Source: Natronosalvus halobius (GTDB lineage Archaea > Halobacteriota > Halobacteria > Halobacteriales > Natrialbaceae). From it: DNA of 64,000 nt. The notes beneath the pieces were generated by a model that saw only the letters and a program-made list of their open reading frames with translations, was not told the origin of the DNA and made no database searches. Each line of letters begins with the position of its first letter. Position 1 is the first letter of the stretch. Shown in pieces: positions 35,712 to 45,763 of this stretch. The stretch is from NCBI RefSeq assembly GCF_024138145.1, contig NZ_CP099997.1:434001-498000 (forward strand), given 5' to 3'. The position numbers and the translations under genes were made by a program.

Positions 35712-36890
35712 CTACAACTCGATCCGCTCGGCGTTCGCCGCCGCTGCTTCGGCGCGCTCGAACAGATCGTCGGGTTCGACCTCGAGCAGTCGCTCGAGGA
35801 GGGCGTTCGTCTCGGCGCGGTCGGGAGCGATCCGGTTGCAGCCGGCATTGATCGTCGAGTCGCGGTAGGTGCCGATCTCGCGGGCCTGTGCGACGATCTC
35901 CTGTTTGTCTCGAGTCAGTAGCGGCCGGTGAATCGGCAGTCGCGTCGCACGACTCGTGACGCCGACGTTCTGGGCCGTCTGGCTCGACTTCTGGCCGATT
36001 GCCTCGCCCGTGACAATTCCGCTCGCGTCGTGTTCTTCGGCAATCTGCTCGGCGATCCGGTAGAAGAACCGACGCAGGGAGAGCATCCGACCCTCTTCCA
36101 TCGTTTCCGCGAGCAGGGAGACGGTCTCGCCGCCCGGCACGCGGTAGACGCTCAGGTCGACGTTCGGCGCATACCGCGAGAGCGAGCGGATGGTCTCGAT
36201 CGCTCGCGCCTCGTGGTCCGGGCCGCCGTAGTCGCCCAGCGAGACGTAGACCGGAATAACGGGCGAGCCTCGGCGCATCATCTCGTAAGCCGCGACGGGG
36301 GAGTCGATGCCGCCGCTGACGAGCGCTACCATCGGCGCCTGCGATCGAAGGGGCAGGCCGCCTGGCCCCTCGAGACGGTCGAGGTAAACGTAAGCCGCCT
36401 CGTCGCGGACTTCGACGCCGAAGGTCAGGTCGGGATTTTCGAGGTCGACTTCCGGAGCAAAGTCGTCCTGGATGGCCTCCCAGATCGCGGTGCCACCCTG
36501 GCGAGCGACGTCCTCGCTCGTGAACGGGAGGCGCTTGTCCGCGCGGGTGGCGTCGACGGCGAAACTGCCGCCGTCGTAGCGGGCGTTGGCGGTCTCGGCG
36601 AGTGCGTCGCAGATCGTCTCGAGGTCGGCCTCGACCACGATTGCGGGGCTGGTTGAGACCACGCCGAAAACGTCGGCGGCCGCGGCGGCCGCGGCCTCCA
36701 CGGCGTCCTCGGTGGTGTGGATCAGCGGCCGGTTCCAGTTGCCCTCCACGTCGCCGGCCACCGAACGGTCCGCGAGGACGGCCTCGAGGTTCTCGAGGAG
36801 GAAGTCGAGCATGTACCGCTTGACGGTGTTGCTCTTCGTGTTGAGGTCCCCGTGTCGGACGAGGACGGTGTCGGCGCCGGGCGGGTGCAT
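35712..36890 (-). CDS. thiI: tRNA 4-thiouridine synthase ThiI
   Basis: ThiI activates U8 of tRNA by adenylation and inserts sulfur to give 4-thiouridine. The 392-residue protein has an N-terminal ferredoxin-like/THUMP region (VRHGDLNTKSNTVKRYM onward) and the PP-loop ALVSGGIDSPVAAYEM near residues 190-205. It ends without a rhodanese domain, as is usual in archaea, where sulfur comes from another route. The single Cys in NAGCNRIAP is near the C-terminus. ATG 36890 is the first start. It diverges from lhr over 139 nt. Confidence 0.93.
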   Translation of the reverse strand: MHPPGADTVLVRHGDLNTKSNTVKRYMLDFLLENLEAVLADRSVAGDVEGNWNRPLIHTTEDAVEAAAAAAADVFGVVSTSPAIVVEADLETICDALAETANARYDGGSFAVDATRADKRLPFTSEDVARQGGTAIWEAIQDDFAPEVDLENPDLTFGVEVRDEAAYVYLDRLEGPGGLPLRSQAPMVALVSGGIDSPVAAYEMMRRGSPVIPVYVSLGDYGGPDHEARAIETIRSLSRYAPNVDLSVYRVPGGETVSLLAETMEEGRMLSLRRFFYRIAEQIAEEHDASGIVTGEAIGQKSSQTAQNVGVTSRATRLPIHRPLLTRDKQEIVAQAREIGTYRDSTINAGCNRIAPDRAETNALLERLLEVEPDDLFERAEAAAANAERIEL

Positions 36891-37029
36891 GGAGGGGAGT
36901 AGTGGGCCCGGCGTATAAGGGGATTACGAGCGACGAAGCCGCGGTACTGGCGGCCGAGACGCTCGAGAACACGGCGCACGTCGAGCCGGTAACACGGCTT
37001 TTATCCTCGCTCGGCCCCTGCTAGAATCG

Positions 37030-39855
37030 ATGACAGACGGGGACGTCGCCGCCTTCACTCACCTCGGCTCGAGCGTCCGGGAGGCCCTCTCCGAACGCGG
37101 GTTCGCGACGCCGACGGCGCCACAGCGACTCGCCATCCCACCGCTAGCCGCCGGCGAGCACACGCTCGTGATCGCGCCCACGGGGAGTGGCAAGACCGAG
37201 ACGGCGATGCTCCCCGTCTTCGACGACCTCGTCGCCGACCCGCCCGACGGGTTCGGCGCGCTCTACGTCACCCCGCTGCGGGCGCTCAACCGCGACATGC
37301 GCGAGCGCCTCGAGTGGTGGGGCGAGTACCTTGGACTCGAGGTGGATGTCCGTCACGGCGACACCACGCAGTACCAGCGCGGAAAACAGGCCGAGAATCC
37401 GCCCGACGTGCTCGTGACGACCCCCGAGACGCTCCAGGCGATGCTCACCGGCGAGCGCCTCCGGGAGGGACTCAAGGACGTCTCCCACGTCGTGATCGAC
37501 GAGGTTCACGAACTCGCCGCCTCCAAGCGGGGCGCCCAGTTGTCGGTGGGACTCGAGCGACTCCGCGAACTCTCGGGTTCGTTCCAGCGCATCGGGCTCT
37601 CCGCGACGGTCGGTGACCCCGAGTCGGTGGGCCAGTTCCTCACTGGTGACCGACCGTGTACGATTCGCGAAATCGACGTCGGGAGCCGGATCGACGTGCG
37701 GGTGCGCCAGCCGGAGATCACGGACGAAGACCAGCGACTCGCGGGCGAACTCGCCACCGATGCCACGACGGCCAGCCACGTCCGATTTATCAGGGATCTC
37801 GTCGCCGAAAACGAGTCCACGCTCATCTTCGTCAACACCCGTCAGACGGCCGAGGCGCTCGGCTCGCGATTCACCCGCCTCGACCTTCCCATCGGCGTCC
37901 ACCACGGGTCGCTCTCGAAAGAAGCCCGCATCGACGTCGAGGACCGGTTCAAAGCCGGCGACCTGGACGCCCTGCTATGTACCTCTTCGATGGAACTCGG
38001 GATCGACGTGGGCCGAATCGATCACGTAATCCAGTACCAGAGCCCGCGCCAGGTCTCGCGACTGCTCCAGCGGATCGGCCGCGCGGGCCACCGCCGCGAT
38101 CAGGTCTCGCGGGGGACCATCGTCACGACCCGCCCGGACGACACGCTCGAGGCGCTGGCCATCGCTCGCCGGGCGAGCGCCGGGGAGGTCGAACCGGCCG
38201 AGATCCACGACGGGAGTCTCGACGTGGTCGCCAACCAGATACCGGGGATCGTCCAATCGACCGGCTCGCGTCACCTGACGGAGTTCCGCGACCTGTTCGC
38301 TCGCGCCTATCCGTTCCGGGACCTCGAGGAGTCTGCCCTGCGGAGCGTCCTCTCGGAACTCCACCGGAATCGCATCGTCTGGTTCGATGAGAGCAGCGAG
38401 CGAGTTGAGACTACCGGCGGCACCTGGCAGTACGTCTACGCCAACCTCTCGATGATCCCCGACGAGGCGACCTACGAGGTCCACGACATCGCCTCGAGCG
38501 GCCAGATCGGCACCCTCGACGAGCGATTCGTCACGACCTTCGGTCAGCCGGGAGCCGTCTTCATCCAGCGCGGAGAGATGTGGCGAATCGTCGAGATCGA
38601 CGACGACGAAGAGCGGGTACGGGTCACGCCCATCGAAGATCCAGCAGGTGAGGTCCCGTCCTGGATCGGCCAGGAGATACCCGTTCCCGAACCGGTCGCC
38701 CAGGAGGTGGGCGAGATTCGCGGTACCGTCGGCTCGCAACTCGAGACCGGCGCCGACGACGGCGCCGTCGCTCGCGACCTCGGCGGACGCTATCCGGGCG
38801 ACGATACGACGCTCCTGGGGGCCGTCTCTGGGCTCCGAAAACAGCTCGAGGGCGAGGCGCCGATGCCGACCCACGACCGCATCCTGCTCGAGCGCCAGGG
38901 ACGGACGGTCGTTCTCAACGCCTGTTTCGGCCACCGGACGAACGAGACTCTCGGTCGGGTGCTCTCGGCCCTGCTCGGCCAGCAGTCCGGGTCGTCGATC
39001 GGGCTCGACACTGACCCCTACCGGATCGAACTCGAGGTACCGACCGACGTGGCGACGAGCGACATCGTGGCCGTCCTGACCGAAACGGACCCCGACCACG
39101 TCGGCACCATCGTCGAGCTGGGATTGAAGGGGTCGGACGCCCTCGCCTATCGCCTCTCGCAGGTCTCGGCGAAGTTCGGCGCGCTCAAGCGCTGGCAGGG
39201 CTCCGGCCGCATGTCGAACGAGCGATTACTCAAAGCGCTCGAGGACACGCCGATGTACGCCGAGTCGATCCGTGAGGTGTTCCACGAGGATCTCGACGTG
39301 ACTGGTGCGAGCCACGTCCTCTCGCGACTCCAGTCGGGCGAACTCTCGCTCGAGACGGTTCGCGGCCGAACGGCTATCGGGAGCGCGGGCCGCTCCGGTG
39401 GCAAGGAACTGCTAGTGCCCGAGAACGCCGACGCGAGCGTCATCCAGACCGTCAAGGAGCGCCTCCAGGACGACCGGGTGACCCTGCTGTGTACCCACTG
39501 TCGGGAGTGGTACTCGCGAACGAAAGTGAAGCGGGTCGCGGAGCAACCTGAGTGTCCGAATTGCGGTTCGACGCGCGTGGCGGCGCTGAGTCCGTGGGCC
39601 GACGACGTCCTCCAGGCCGTCCAGGCCGACTCGAAGGACAACGAGCAAGAGGAGCTGACCCGTCGTGCAGTTAAAAATGCGAACCTCGTCCAGAGTCACG
39701 GCAAGCGGGCCGTCGTCGCCATGTCCGCCCGCGGCGTCGGCCCGCACAACGCCGCCCAGATCATCAGTCGCCTGCGCGAGAACGAGGCCGACTTCTACCG
39801 GGACATCCTCGAGAAGGAGCGCCAGTACGCCCGGACGAAGGCCTTCTGGGACTGA
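37030..39855 (+). CDS. lhr: Lhr-type superfamily 2 helicase
   Basis: Lhr helicases are 3'-5' DNA/RNA-DNA translocases linked to repair. The 941-residue protein has motif I APTGSGKTET (residues 49-58), motif II DEVH (157-160), motif III LSATVGD, motif IV/V IFVNTRQTAEAL and HHGSLSK, and motif VI QRIGRAGHR, followed by the winged helix and Lhr-specific domain (the long region with VTPIEDPAGEVPSWIG). A zinc ribbon (CTHC...CPNC) lies near residues 820-845, and an RNA/DNA-binding C-terminus follows. It is about the usual length of archaeal Lhr. Confidence 0.94.
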   Translation: MTDGDVAAFTHLGSSVREALSERGFATPTAPQRLAIPPLAAGEHTLVIAPTGSGKTETAMLPVFDDLVADPPDGFGALYVTPLRALNRDMRERLEWWGEYLGLEVDVRHGDTTQYQRGKQAENPPDVLVTTPETLQAMLTGERLREGLKDVSHVVIDEVHELAASKRGAQLSVGLERLRELSGSFQRIGLSATVGDPESVGQFLTGDRPCTIREIDVGSRIDVRVRQPEITDEDQRLAGELATDATTASHVRFIRDLVAENESTLIFVNTRQTAEALGSRFTRLDLPIGVHHGSLSKEARIDVEDRFKAGDLDALLCTSSMELGIDVGRIDHVIQYQSPRQVSRLLQRIGRAGHRRDQVSRGTIVTTRPDDTLEALAIARRASAGEVEPAEIHDGSLDVVANQIPGIVQSTGSRHLTEFRDLFARAYPFRDLEESALRSVLSELHRNRIVWFDESSERVETTGGTWQYVYANLSMIPDEATYEVHDIASSGQIGTLDERFVTTFGQPGAVFIQRGEMWRIVEIDDDEERVRVTPIEDPAGEVPSWIGQEIPVPEPVAQEVGEIRGTVGSQLETGADDGAVARDLGGRYPGDDTTLLGAVSGLRKQLEGEAPMPTHDRILLERQGRTVVLNACFGHRTNETLGRVLSALLGQQSGSSIGLDTDPYRIELEVPTDVATSDIVAVLTETDPDHVGTIVELGLKGSDALAYRLSQVSAKFGALKRWQGSGRMSNERLLKALEDTPMYAESIREVFHEDLDVTGASHVLSRLQSGELSLETVRGRTAIGSAGRSGGKELLVPENADASVIQTVKERLQDDRVTLLCTHCREWYSRTKVKRVAEQPECPNCGSTRVAALSPWADDVLQAVQADSKDNEQEELTRRAVKNANLVQSHGKRAVVAMSARGVGPHNAAQIISRLRENEADFYRDILEKERQYARTKAFWD

Positions 39856-39949
39856 CTGAGATTGAGTACGGCGCCGGCTTCGAACGGGACCGATTCCCGA
39901 TCGAGTCGCGGTCGTAACGCCCAAGCGTTCACACCGCGTTCGTCCGACT

Positions 39950-40729
39950 ATGAAGTTCGCGCCGGGCGCGTGGCGCTACGCCATCGTTCCGCTGGTCGTG
40001 GCCCCGTTCGCCTACCTCATCAGCGTCGGCGTCGGCATCGCTACCCTCCTGCTCGGCGTCGGGACGCTCGCGTTCTTCCGTGACCCCGAGCGAACGCCGC
40101 CTCTGTCCGGCGTCGTCGCGCCCGCCGACGGCAAGGTGTCCGTCGTGCGGACCGAGGGCGACCGGTTCCGGCTGGGGACGTTCATGAACGTCCACAACGT
40201 CCACGTCGTCCGTGCGCCGTTCGACGCCACGGTACGGGACGTGGAGCACTCGCCGGGCGGATTCAAACCCGCGTTTTCGAAGGACTCCGATCGGAACGAG
40301 AAAGTTCACCTGCACCTCGAGCCCGCAGAGGGGGCGTTCTCCGAGGGGGGGCTCTCCGAGGGGGCGCTCTCCGAGGGGGCGCTCTCCGAGGAAGCGTTTT
40401 CCGAGGGTGACGATCAGAGCCCCGAACCAGGCCTCGATGAAACCGGGGGCCAGGCTATGGAAGCCGAGGTCACGTTCATCGCCGGCGCGTTCGCCCGCCG
40501 CATCCACCCCTACGTCGAACCTGGTGACTCGCTCGATCGCGGCCAGCGAATCGGCCACATCGCGTTCGGGAGCCGCGTCGACGTGGTTTTTCCACCCTCA
40601 GTCGACCCCGAGGAGTTGGCGGTCGAGCCGGGCCAGAAGATGACCGCCGGAGAGACAGTGATCCTCGAGACCGACGGGAATCTGCTGTCGGGCAACGACG
40701 GACTCGACGTGGACGGCTCGGAACCCTGA
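39950..40729 (+). CDS. asd: Archaetidylserine decarboxylase proenzyme
   Basis: This pyruvoyl enzyme decarboxylates archaetidylserine to archaetidylethanolamine in the membrane. The 259-residue proenzyme has an N-terminal hydrophobic anchor (about 12-40), AFFRDPERTPP, VVAPADGKVSVV, FMNVHNVHVVRAP, and HIAFGSRVDVVFP, in which Ser208 of FGS is the expected self-cleavage and pyruvoyl site. An unusual in-frame repeat insert (about 130-154) separates the two halves of the catalytic domain. The gene lies 94 nt after lhr on the same strand. Confidence 0.9.
   Translation: MKFAPGAWRYAIVPLVVAPFAYLISVGVGIATLLLGVGTLAFFRDPERTPPLSGVVAPADGKVSVVRTEGDRFRLGTFMNVHNVHVVRAPFDATVRDVEHSPGGFKPAFSKDSDRNEKVHLHLEPAEGAFSEGGLSEGALSEGALSEEAFSEGDDQSPEPGLDETGGQAMEAEVTFIAGAFARRIHPYVEPGDSLDRGQRIGHIAFGSRVDVVFPPSVDPEELAVEPGQKMTAGETVILETDGNLLSGNDGLDVDGSEP
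40337..40411 (+). repeat. In-frame 15-nt minisatellite within asd
   Basis: Five 15-nt units encode FSEGG, LSEGA, LSEGA, LSEEA and FSEGD. The third unit copies the second exactly, which indicates recent slippage. Any change of copy number keeps the reading frame. Confidence 0.9.
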
Positions 40730-40750
40730 TCGGTCCCTGGCCGATGCGCG

Positions 40751-40790
40751 ACCGGCCAGCCAACACAGGCGGCAACCGGCCAGCCAACAC
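40751..40790. repeat. 16-nt direct repeat in a convergent gap
   Basis: ACCGGCCAGCCAACAC occurs at 40751-40766 and 40775-40790, between the stops of asd and the CDC48 gene. Each copy contains GGCCAGCC; the repeat may mark a termination zone. Confidence 0.75.
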
Positions 40791-40799
40791 CACCCGGAA

Positions 40800-42992
40800 T
40801 TAGCGTTTGGCGTCCACCGCATCTCGAGCCGCCTCGAAGTGGCGCTGCTCGACCACCACGTCGTCGGCGTGGTCGTTCGCCTCTTCGGGACCGTACTTCG
40901 TGGCAACTTCGCGAATCGCCCGCATCGAGGCGTCCCGGACGAGCGCCTCGAGGTCGGCGCCGGTGTAGCCCTCCAGGTCGTCGGCGAGGGCGTCCAGGTC
41001 GACGTCCTCTCCGAACGGCTTGCCACGGCCGTGGACCTCGAGGATCTTGCGGCGGGCCTCGAGATCGGGTTCGGGGACCAGGACGTGCGTATCGAGCCGG
41101 CCCGGCCGAAGTAAGGCCGGGTCGAGGTGGTCCTTGCGGTTGGTCGCCGCCAGCACCACGAGGTTTGGGTTTTCTCGCATGCCGTCGAGTTCGGTCAGCA
41201 GCTGGGAGACGACGCGATCGGTCACCTCGTGGCCGTCGTCGCGATTGGCCGCGATGGCGTCGATTTCGTCGAAGAAGACGATCGAGGGGGCCGACTGCCG
41301 GGCGCGCTCGAACACCTTACGGATGGCCTTCTCGGACTCCCCGACGTAGCGGTCGACGATCTCCGGCCCGTCGACGCGGACGAAGTTGACGTCCGTCTCG
41401 CCGGCGAGCGCTCGAGCCAGAAGCGTCTTTCCGGTTCCCGGCGGCCCGTAGAGCAGGACGCCCGACGGCGGGTCGGTGTTCGTCCGATCGAAGAGTCGCT
41501 CGTAGGTCAGCGGCCACTCGACGGACTCTCGGAGGACCTGTTTAGCGTCCTCGAGCCCGCCGACGTCCGCGAAGTCGGTGTTGGGCGACTCCGCGACGTA
41601 CTCGCGCATCGCGGAGGGTTCGACGGCCGCGAGCGCGGTGTCGAAATCCGCCCGAGTGACCGTGGGGTTCGCGCTCCAGGCTGCGCGTTCGTCGGCGTCG
41701 GCGGGACGGCGGCGGATAGCGGCCATCGCGGCTTCGGTGGCGACGGCGTCGAGGTCCGCGCCGACGAAGCCGTGGGTTCGACTGGCGATCTTGTCGACGT
41801 TGACGTCCTCAGCCAGGGGCATCCCACGGGTGTGTACCTCGAGGATCTCGCGTCTGCCGATCATGTCCGGGACGCCGATCTGGATCTCACGGTCGAAGCG
41901 GCCACCGCGCCGGAGCGCGGGATCGATGGTGTCCACCCGATTCGTCGCCCCGATCACGATCACCTCGCCGCGGGCGTCGAGGCCGTCCATCAGGGTCAGC
42001 AACTGCCCGACGATCCGGTTCTCGGCGTCGCCGTCGTCGTCGCGCGTCCCCGCGATGGAGTCGATCTCGTCGAAGAAGACGATCGTCGGGGCGTTCTCGC
42101 GGGCCTCCTGGAAGGTCCGTCGGAGTTGTTCCTCGGACTCGCCCTTGTACTTCGACATGATCTCCGGCCCGGAGATGGTCACGAAGTTGGCCTCGACCTC
42201 GTTCGCGACCGCGCGGGCGATCAGCGTCTTCCCCGTGCCGGGCGGTCCGTACAGGAGGACGCCCGACGGCGGCTCGACCCCGAGGCGCTTGAACAACTCG
42301 GGCTCGGAGATCGGTAACTCGATCATCTCTCGGACCTGCTCGAGTTCCTCGTCCAGGCCGCCGATGTCCTCGTAGGTGACGCCGGAGGGACGGTCCCGCG
42401 TAGCTGCCGACCCCGACGACGCTCGTCCGTCGGCGTCTCGAGTCGCCGTCGAACTTGGGGCGTCGGCGGCGTCGGTATCCGTGTCGTCGAAGACCAGGAC
42501 AGTCGAGGAGCCGGTGATCTGGACGTCGCCGGCGGGTTCGGTTTCGACGACGGTGAAGGGGTCGGCCGCAACGCCCTCGATCCGGATCTGTTCGCCGGCG
42601 CGGATCGGCCGGTTGCGCAGTTTCTGGTTGGCGACGCGCTCGGCCAGTCGCGACTCGGCGTCGCTCAGCGACGGCGGCGGCGAGAGCGTGACGGTTTCGG
42701 CCGCTCGGATGGACGAGCCGTCCATCGCTCGAACCACCACGGTGTCGCCCACGTTCACGCCAGCATTCGCGCGGGTGTCGGCGTCGATCTGGACGACCTG
42801 CTTCGGGATCGCCGGGTCCGCCGGCCACATCTTCGCGACGGTTCGCCCCTCGCCCTCGATGACGACGGTGTCGCCGCTCAACACGCCGAGCTTTCGCCGT
42901 GCCGTCTCGGGAATTCGTGCGACGCCACGGCCAGCGTCACGCTTCTCCGCCGCGCGCACGGTCAGCGTGACGCCGTCGTCAGTCTCGGTCAT
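40800..42992 (-). CDS. CDC48/VCP-type AAA ATPase
   Basis: This 730-residue hexameric unfoldase feeds substrates to the proteasome and remodels protein complexes. The N-domain (about 1-190, with RRKLGVLSGDTVVIEGEG) is followed by D1 and D2, each with GPPGTGKT (PPSGVLLYGPPGTGKT in both) and Walker B FFDEIDSIA and FFDEIDAIA. An acidic, Ala/Ser-rich insert between N-domain and D1 is lineage-specific. ATG 42992 begins the conserved MTETDDGVTLTV; the 36 upstream codons are not protein-like. The end is KR, without the HbYX proteasome-docking tail of some archaeal homologues. Confidence 0.95.
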   Translation of the reverse strand: MTETDDGVTLTVRAAEKRDAGRGVARIPETARRKLGVLSGDTVVIEGEGRTVAKMWPADPAIPKQVVQIDADTRANAGVNVGDTVVVRAMDGSSIRAAETVTLSPPPSLSDAESRLAERVANQKLRNRPIRAGEQIRIEGVAADPFTVVETEPAGDVQITGSSTVLVFDDTDTDAADAPSSTATRDADGRASSGSAATRDRPSGVTYEDIGGLDEELEQVREMIELPISEPELFKRLGVEPPSGVLLYGPPGTGKTLIARAVANEVEANFVTISGPEIMSKYKGESEEQLRRTFQEARENAPTIVFFDEIDSIAGTRDDDGDAENRIVGQLLTLMDGLDARGEVIVIGATNRVDTIDPALRRGGRFDREIQIGVPDMIGRREILEVHTRGMPLAEDVNVDKIASRTHGFVGADLDAVATEAAMAAIRRRPADADERAAWSANPTVTRADFDTALAAVEPSAMREYVAESPNTDFADVGGLEDAKQVLRESVEWPLTYERLFDRTNTDPPSGVLLYGPPGTGKTLLARALAGETDVNFVRVDGPEIVDRYVGESEKAIRKVFERARQSAPSIVFFDEIDAIAANRDDGHEVTDRVVSQLLTELDGMRENPNLVVLAATNRKDHLDPALLRPGRLDTHVLVPEPDLEARRKILEVHGRGKPFGEDVDLDALADDLEGYTGADLEALVRDASMRAIREVATKYGPEEANDHADDVVVEQRHFEAARDAVDAKR

Positions 42993-43271
42993 GACAGATC
43001 GTTGTGGGGGAGTCGTCTTGAGAATTTCCCACCAGCGGCGACGCATCCGATGATCGGCGTCGGGAGTAGAATCTCTCGAGTGACGGGCCGAGTCATCCAA
43101 TTGCTCGAGGGGAAGCCCGAATCACGGAGGTGGTCGGTCACAGTCGTGTTCCCTGGCGTTCGATCGATCCCGTGCCGGCGCCATAGCTACAGCGTCGACA
43201 ACAGTTTCTCTGCGTGAAACGTTCGGGTAAACAACTGCATAGGAATAGGAGGAAGTCCGATTTTCGCACCT

Positions 43272-44828
43272 ATGTCGTCCTGGAAACGACGGTCCGTCTT
43301 GGCCTCAGGTGCAGCGCTCGCGACTGGGAGCATCCTCGTCTCCGCCGGAGCGACTCAGGAGACCGAGGATGCGGAACGCTCGTTCGAAGAGCAAAGCGGC
43401 TGGTCCTCCCACCACGGAGGTGTCAAAAACTCGGCGGCTATCTCGCTCGATGGCTGGCTTCCCGTGCCAACGTCGGTCGCCTGGGAGTACGACCACAAAG
43501 GAGACCTCGCCGTCGTCGATCAGGTCGCCTACCTGCGAACCGACGGGAAAGTGCACTCGCTCGAGGCCGAGAACGGCACGGTACGGTGGGAGAGCGACGA
43601 CGTCGGTGCCGCAGGGACGCCGGCAGTGGCCGACGACGCCGTCTACGTCGGCGGCGACGCAGTGACGGCGCTCGAGGCCTCGACGGGCGAGGTTCGCTGG
43701 CGAGTGGGCTTCGAGTCCGATAGTGAGGCTCCGGTTCCGGATCCTACCGTCGCATACGAGACGGTGTTCGTCGTCGTCAACGGGACGCTGTACGCGCTCG
43801 ACCGGGTCGACGGCTCGATCCGATGGGAGCGAGAGTCGGTCACGCTCGAGACCCGCGACGGCGAAAAATCGGCTCGATTCGTGTCGATGCCGCTCGCCGC
43901 CGACGAGGAATCGATCTACGCGGGGGTCGGCGAGGCGGGATTCGTGGCGCTCAACCCGGTAACGGGTGACGATCAATGGACCTACCGGGAACGGTATCCC
44001 AACTCGATCGGAGGCTACCACGACGACCTCACCATCGGGGCAGGACGCCTCTTTACGGGTAGGATCAGCGACGGCGAGGAGTTCCCCGTTCTCGACGTGC
44101 GAACAGGCGAACGAGTCGGTGAGGCTTCGTATAGGTTTCCGCTTGCGGTCACCGACTCGACGAGAGTCGGGGCGGGCAGGCACGGCTTCGGAGCGTACCA
44201 CTACGATACGGACTCCCAGTGGTCGATCGGCGGCTCGACGGATGCCTGGGGCCGTCCAATCGTTGCCGGGAAAATCATTGTCATTCCGCACCACTCGTAT
44301 TCGAGAGAACAGCCAGAGCTGTACGGATTCGACCTCGAAAACGGGGACGAACTCTGGTCGTTTTCGCTCGCGAAACTCGGCGTCGAGGATTACAGGGACG
44401 CGATGTGGCCGGCCATGTCGTACGCCGCCGACGGGGACACCCTCTACGTCTCGACACCGGACAGGATCGCGGCCCTTCGGTCGTCCGAAGACGGGGGAGA
44501 GGACCCGAACGGCAATCCTCCACGCCTCTCGGTCCAGGCCCCGGAATCGATCGAGTACCGGGAAGACGCCGATCCCGACGAAGACGGCGCGGACTTCGAC
44601 GTCACCGTGACGAACCGACGCGACGAGACGGCCGCGATCGAGGTTCGCCTCGAGGTCGGTCCGTACGACGAGTCGGTTTCCCTCGAGCTAGCCAGTGGCG
44701 AGACCGACGCCGTTCACTACACCGTAACGAGCAGGGATCTCGGGGTCGGCGAACACGACTGGACCGTCTCCGCGAACGACGTGACCGAGACGGGGACGTT
44801 CGTCGTTACCGATCCTGAGGAGTGCTAG
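43272..44828 (+). CDS. Tat-exported PQQ-type beta-propeller protein, paralogue 3
   Basis: This intact 518-residue paralogue starts with the Tat signal SWKRRSVLASGAAL. Propeller blades repeat as SLEAENGTVRWES, ALEASTGEVRWRV, ALDRVDGSIRWER, ALNPVTGDDQWTY and GFDLENGDELWSF. The C-terminal domain (DFDVTVTNRRDETAAIEVRL) is the same CARDB-like module as in the other two. It is shorter in its acidic linkers than paralogue 1. AGGAGGAAG at 43248-43256 is a possible ribosome site. The last codons overlap nothing; the CitG gene follows 80 nt later. Confidence 0.85.
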   Translation: MSSWKRRSVLASGAALATGSILVSAGATQETEDAERSFEEQSGWSSHHGGVKNSAAISLDGWLPVPTSVAWEYDHKGDLAVVDQVAYLRTDGKVHSLEAENGTVRWESDDVGAAGTPAVADDAVYVGGDAVTALEASTGEVRWRVGFESDSEAPVPDPTVAYETVFVVVNGTLYALDRVDGSIRWERESVTLETRDGEKSARFVSMPLAADEESIYAGVGEAGFVALNPVTGDDQWTYRERYPNSIGGYHDDLTIGAGRLFTGRISDGEEFPVLDVRTGERVGEASYRFPLAVTDSTRVGAGRHGFGAYHYDTDSQWSIGGSTDAWGRPIVAGKIIVIPHHSYSREQPELYGFDLENGDELWSFSLAKLGVEDYRDAMWPAMSYAADGDTLYVSTPDRIAALRSSEDGGEDPNGNPPRLSVQAPESIEYREDADPDEDGADFDVTVTNRRDETAAIEVRLEVGPYDESVSLELASGETDAVHYTVTSRDLGVGEHDWTVSANDVTETGTFVVTDPEEC

Positions 44829-44908
44829 AGCCGGGTCTGATTGCACTCGAGGCGATTGGGAGCCACGAGACACCTACGCCTAAGCCCCGCCGGCGTGCAG
44901 GTGTAGGC

Positions 44909-45763
44909 ATGCGACCGGATCGAACCGCCGAACTCGCGCTCTTGCTCGAGGTCGCCGGCACGCCGAAACCCGGGAACGTCGACCGACATCGCGACCTCGC
45001 GGACTTGCGATTCGAGCACTTTCTCGCGGGGGCTGTGGGTGCCCGTGACGGCCTCGAGATGGCAGCCGACGGCGCGCCTGTCGGCCCGGCGTTCGAGCAC
45101 GCGATCGAAGGCATGGCCGAACAGGACGGCGGCAACACGCAGTTCGGCGCGTTGCTGGTGCTCGTTCCGCTCGTTCGGGCCGCTCGAGACGGTGACGTCC
45201 CCACTCGATCCGCCGCCACGGCCGTCGTCGAGGGAACGACCGTCGCCGATGCCGCGGCGTTCTACTGCGCGTTCGATCACGTCGACGTCTTCGTCGGCGA
45301 CCCGCCGGCTGACATGGAACCCCTCGACGTGCGCCGCGGGAGCGACGCGATCCCGGTACTCGAGGAGCGCGGGCTGACGCTGTACGACGTGATGGACCGG
45401 AGCGTCCCCGGCGACGACGTCGCTCGCGAGTGGGTCCGCGGGTTCGAGCGGTCGTTCGCTGCAGCCAAGAGGCTCGCTGACGCCGAGGGGTCGATCCTCG
45501 ACCGCGCCGCCGCGGTCTTCCTCTCGTTGCTGGCCGAACGCCCCGACACCCTCGTCGCCGCCCGCCACGGCAAAGACGTCGCGGCCGAGGTGACCGACCG
45601 CGCTTCGATGCTTCACGAGCGGGACGCCCTCGAAGTCGGTCGACCGGCCATCGAGGAGTTCGCCGACGAGCTGGTCGACCGCGGGATCAATCCGGGGACG
45701 ACGGCCGATCTCACCGCGGCCGGGCTATTCATCGCCCTCGAGCGTGAAACGGTCGAGATATGA
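44909..45763 (+). CDS. CitG/MdcB family protein (triphosphoribosyl-dephospho-CoA synthase-like)
   Basis: The 284-residue protein has the CitG signature: VAGTPKPGNVDRHRDL near the N-terminus, then FEHFLAGA and QDGGNTQFGALLVLVPL. Bacterial CitG makes the prosthetic group of citrate or malonate decarboxylase, but no such lyase is visible here. Archaeal and methylotroph relatives of this family occur beside DUF447 genes in clusters for C1 cofactors (tetrahydromethanopterin, methanofuran), as recalled from the literature. Here too a DUF447 gene follows with an ATGA overlap. Product and substrate in haloarchaea are unknown. ATG 44909 is chosen because it opens the conserved sequence. Confidence 0.8.
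   Translation: MRPDRTAELALLLEVAGTPKPGNVDRHRDLADLRFEHFLAGAVGARDGLEMAADGAPVGPAFEHAIEGMAEQDGGNTQFGALLVLVPLVRAARDGDVPTRSAATAVVEGTTVADAAAFYCAFDHVDVFVGDPPADMEPLDVRRGSDAIPVLEERGLTLYDVMDRSVPGDDVAREWVRGFERSFAAAKRLADAEGSILDRAAAVFLSLLAERPDTLVAARHGKDVAAEVTDRASMLHERDALEVGRPAIEEFADELVDRGINPGTTADLTAAGLFIALERETVEI

Noticed and set aside
35647-36972. 441-codon frame overlapping thiI in another frame on the same strand
   Set aside because: It is Arg-rich low-complexity sequence; the thiI frame has THUMP and PP-loop motifs.
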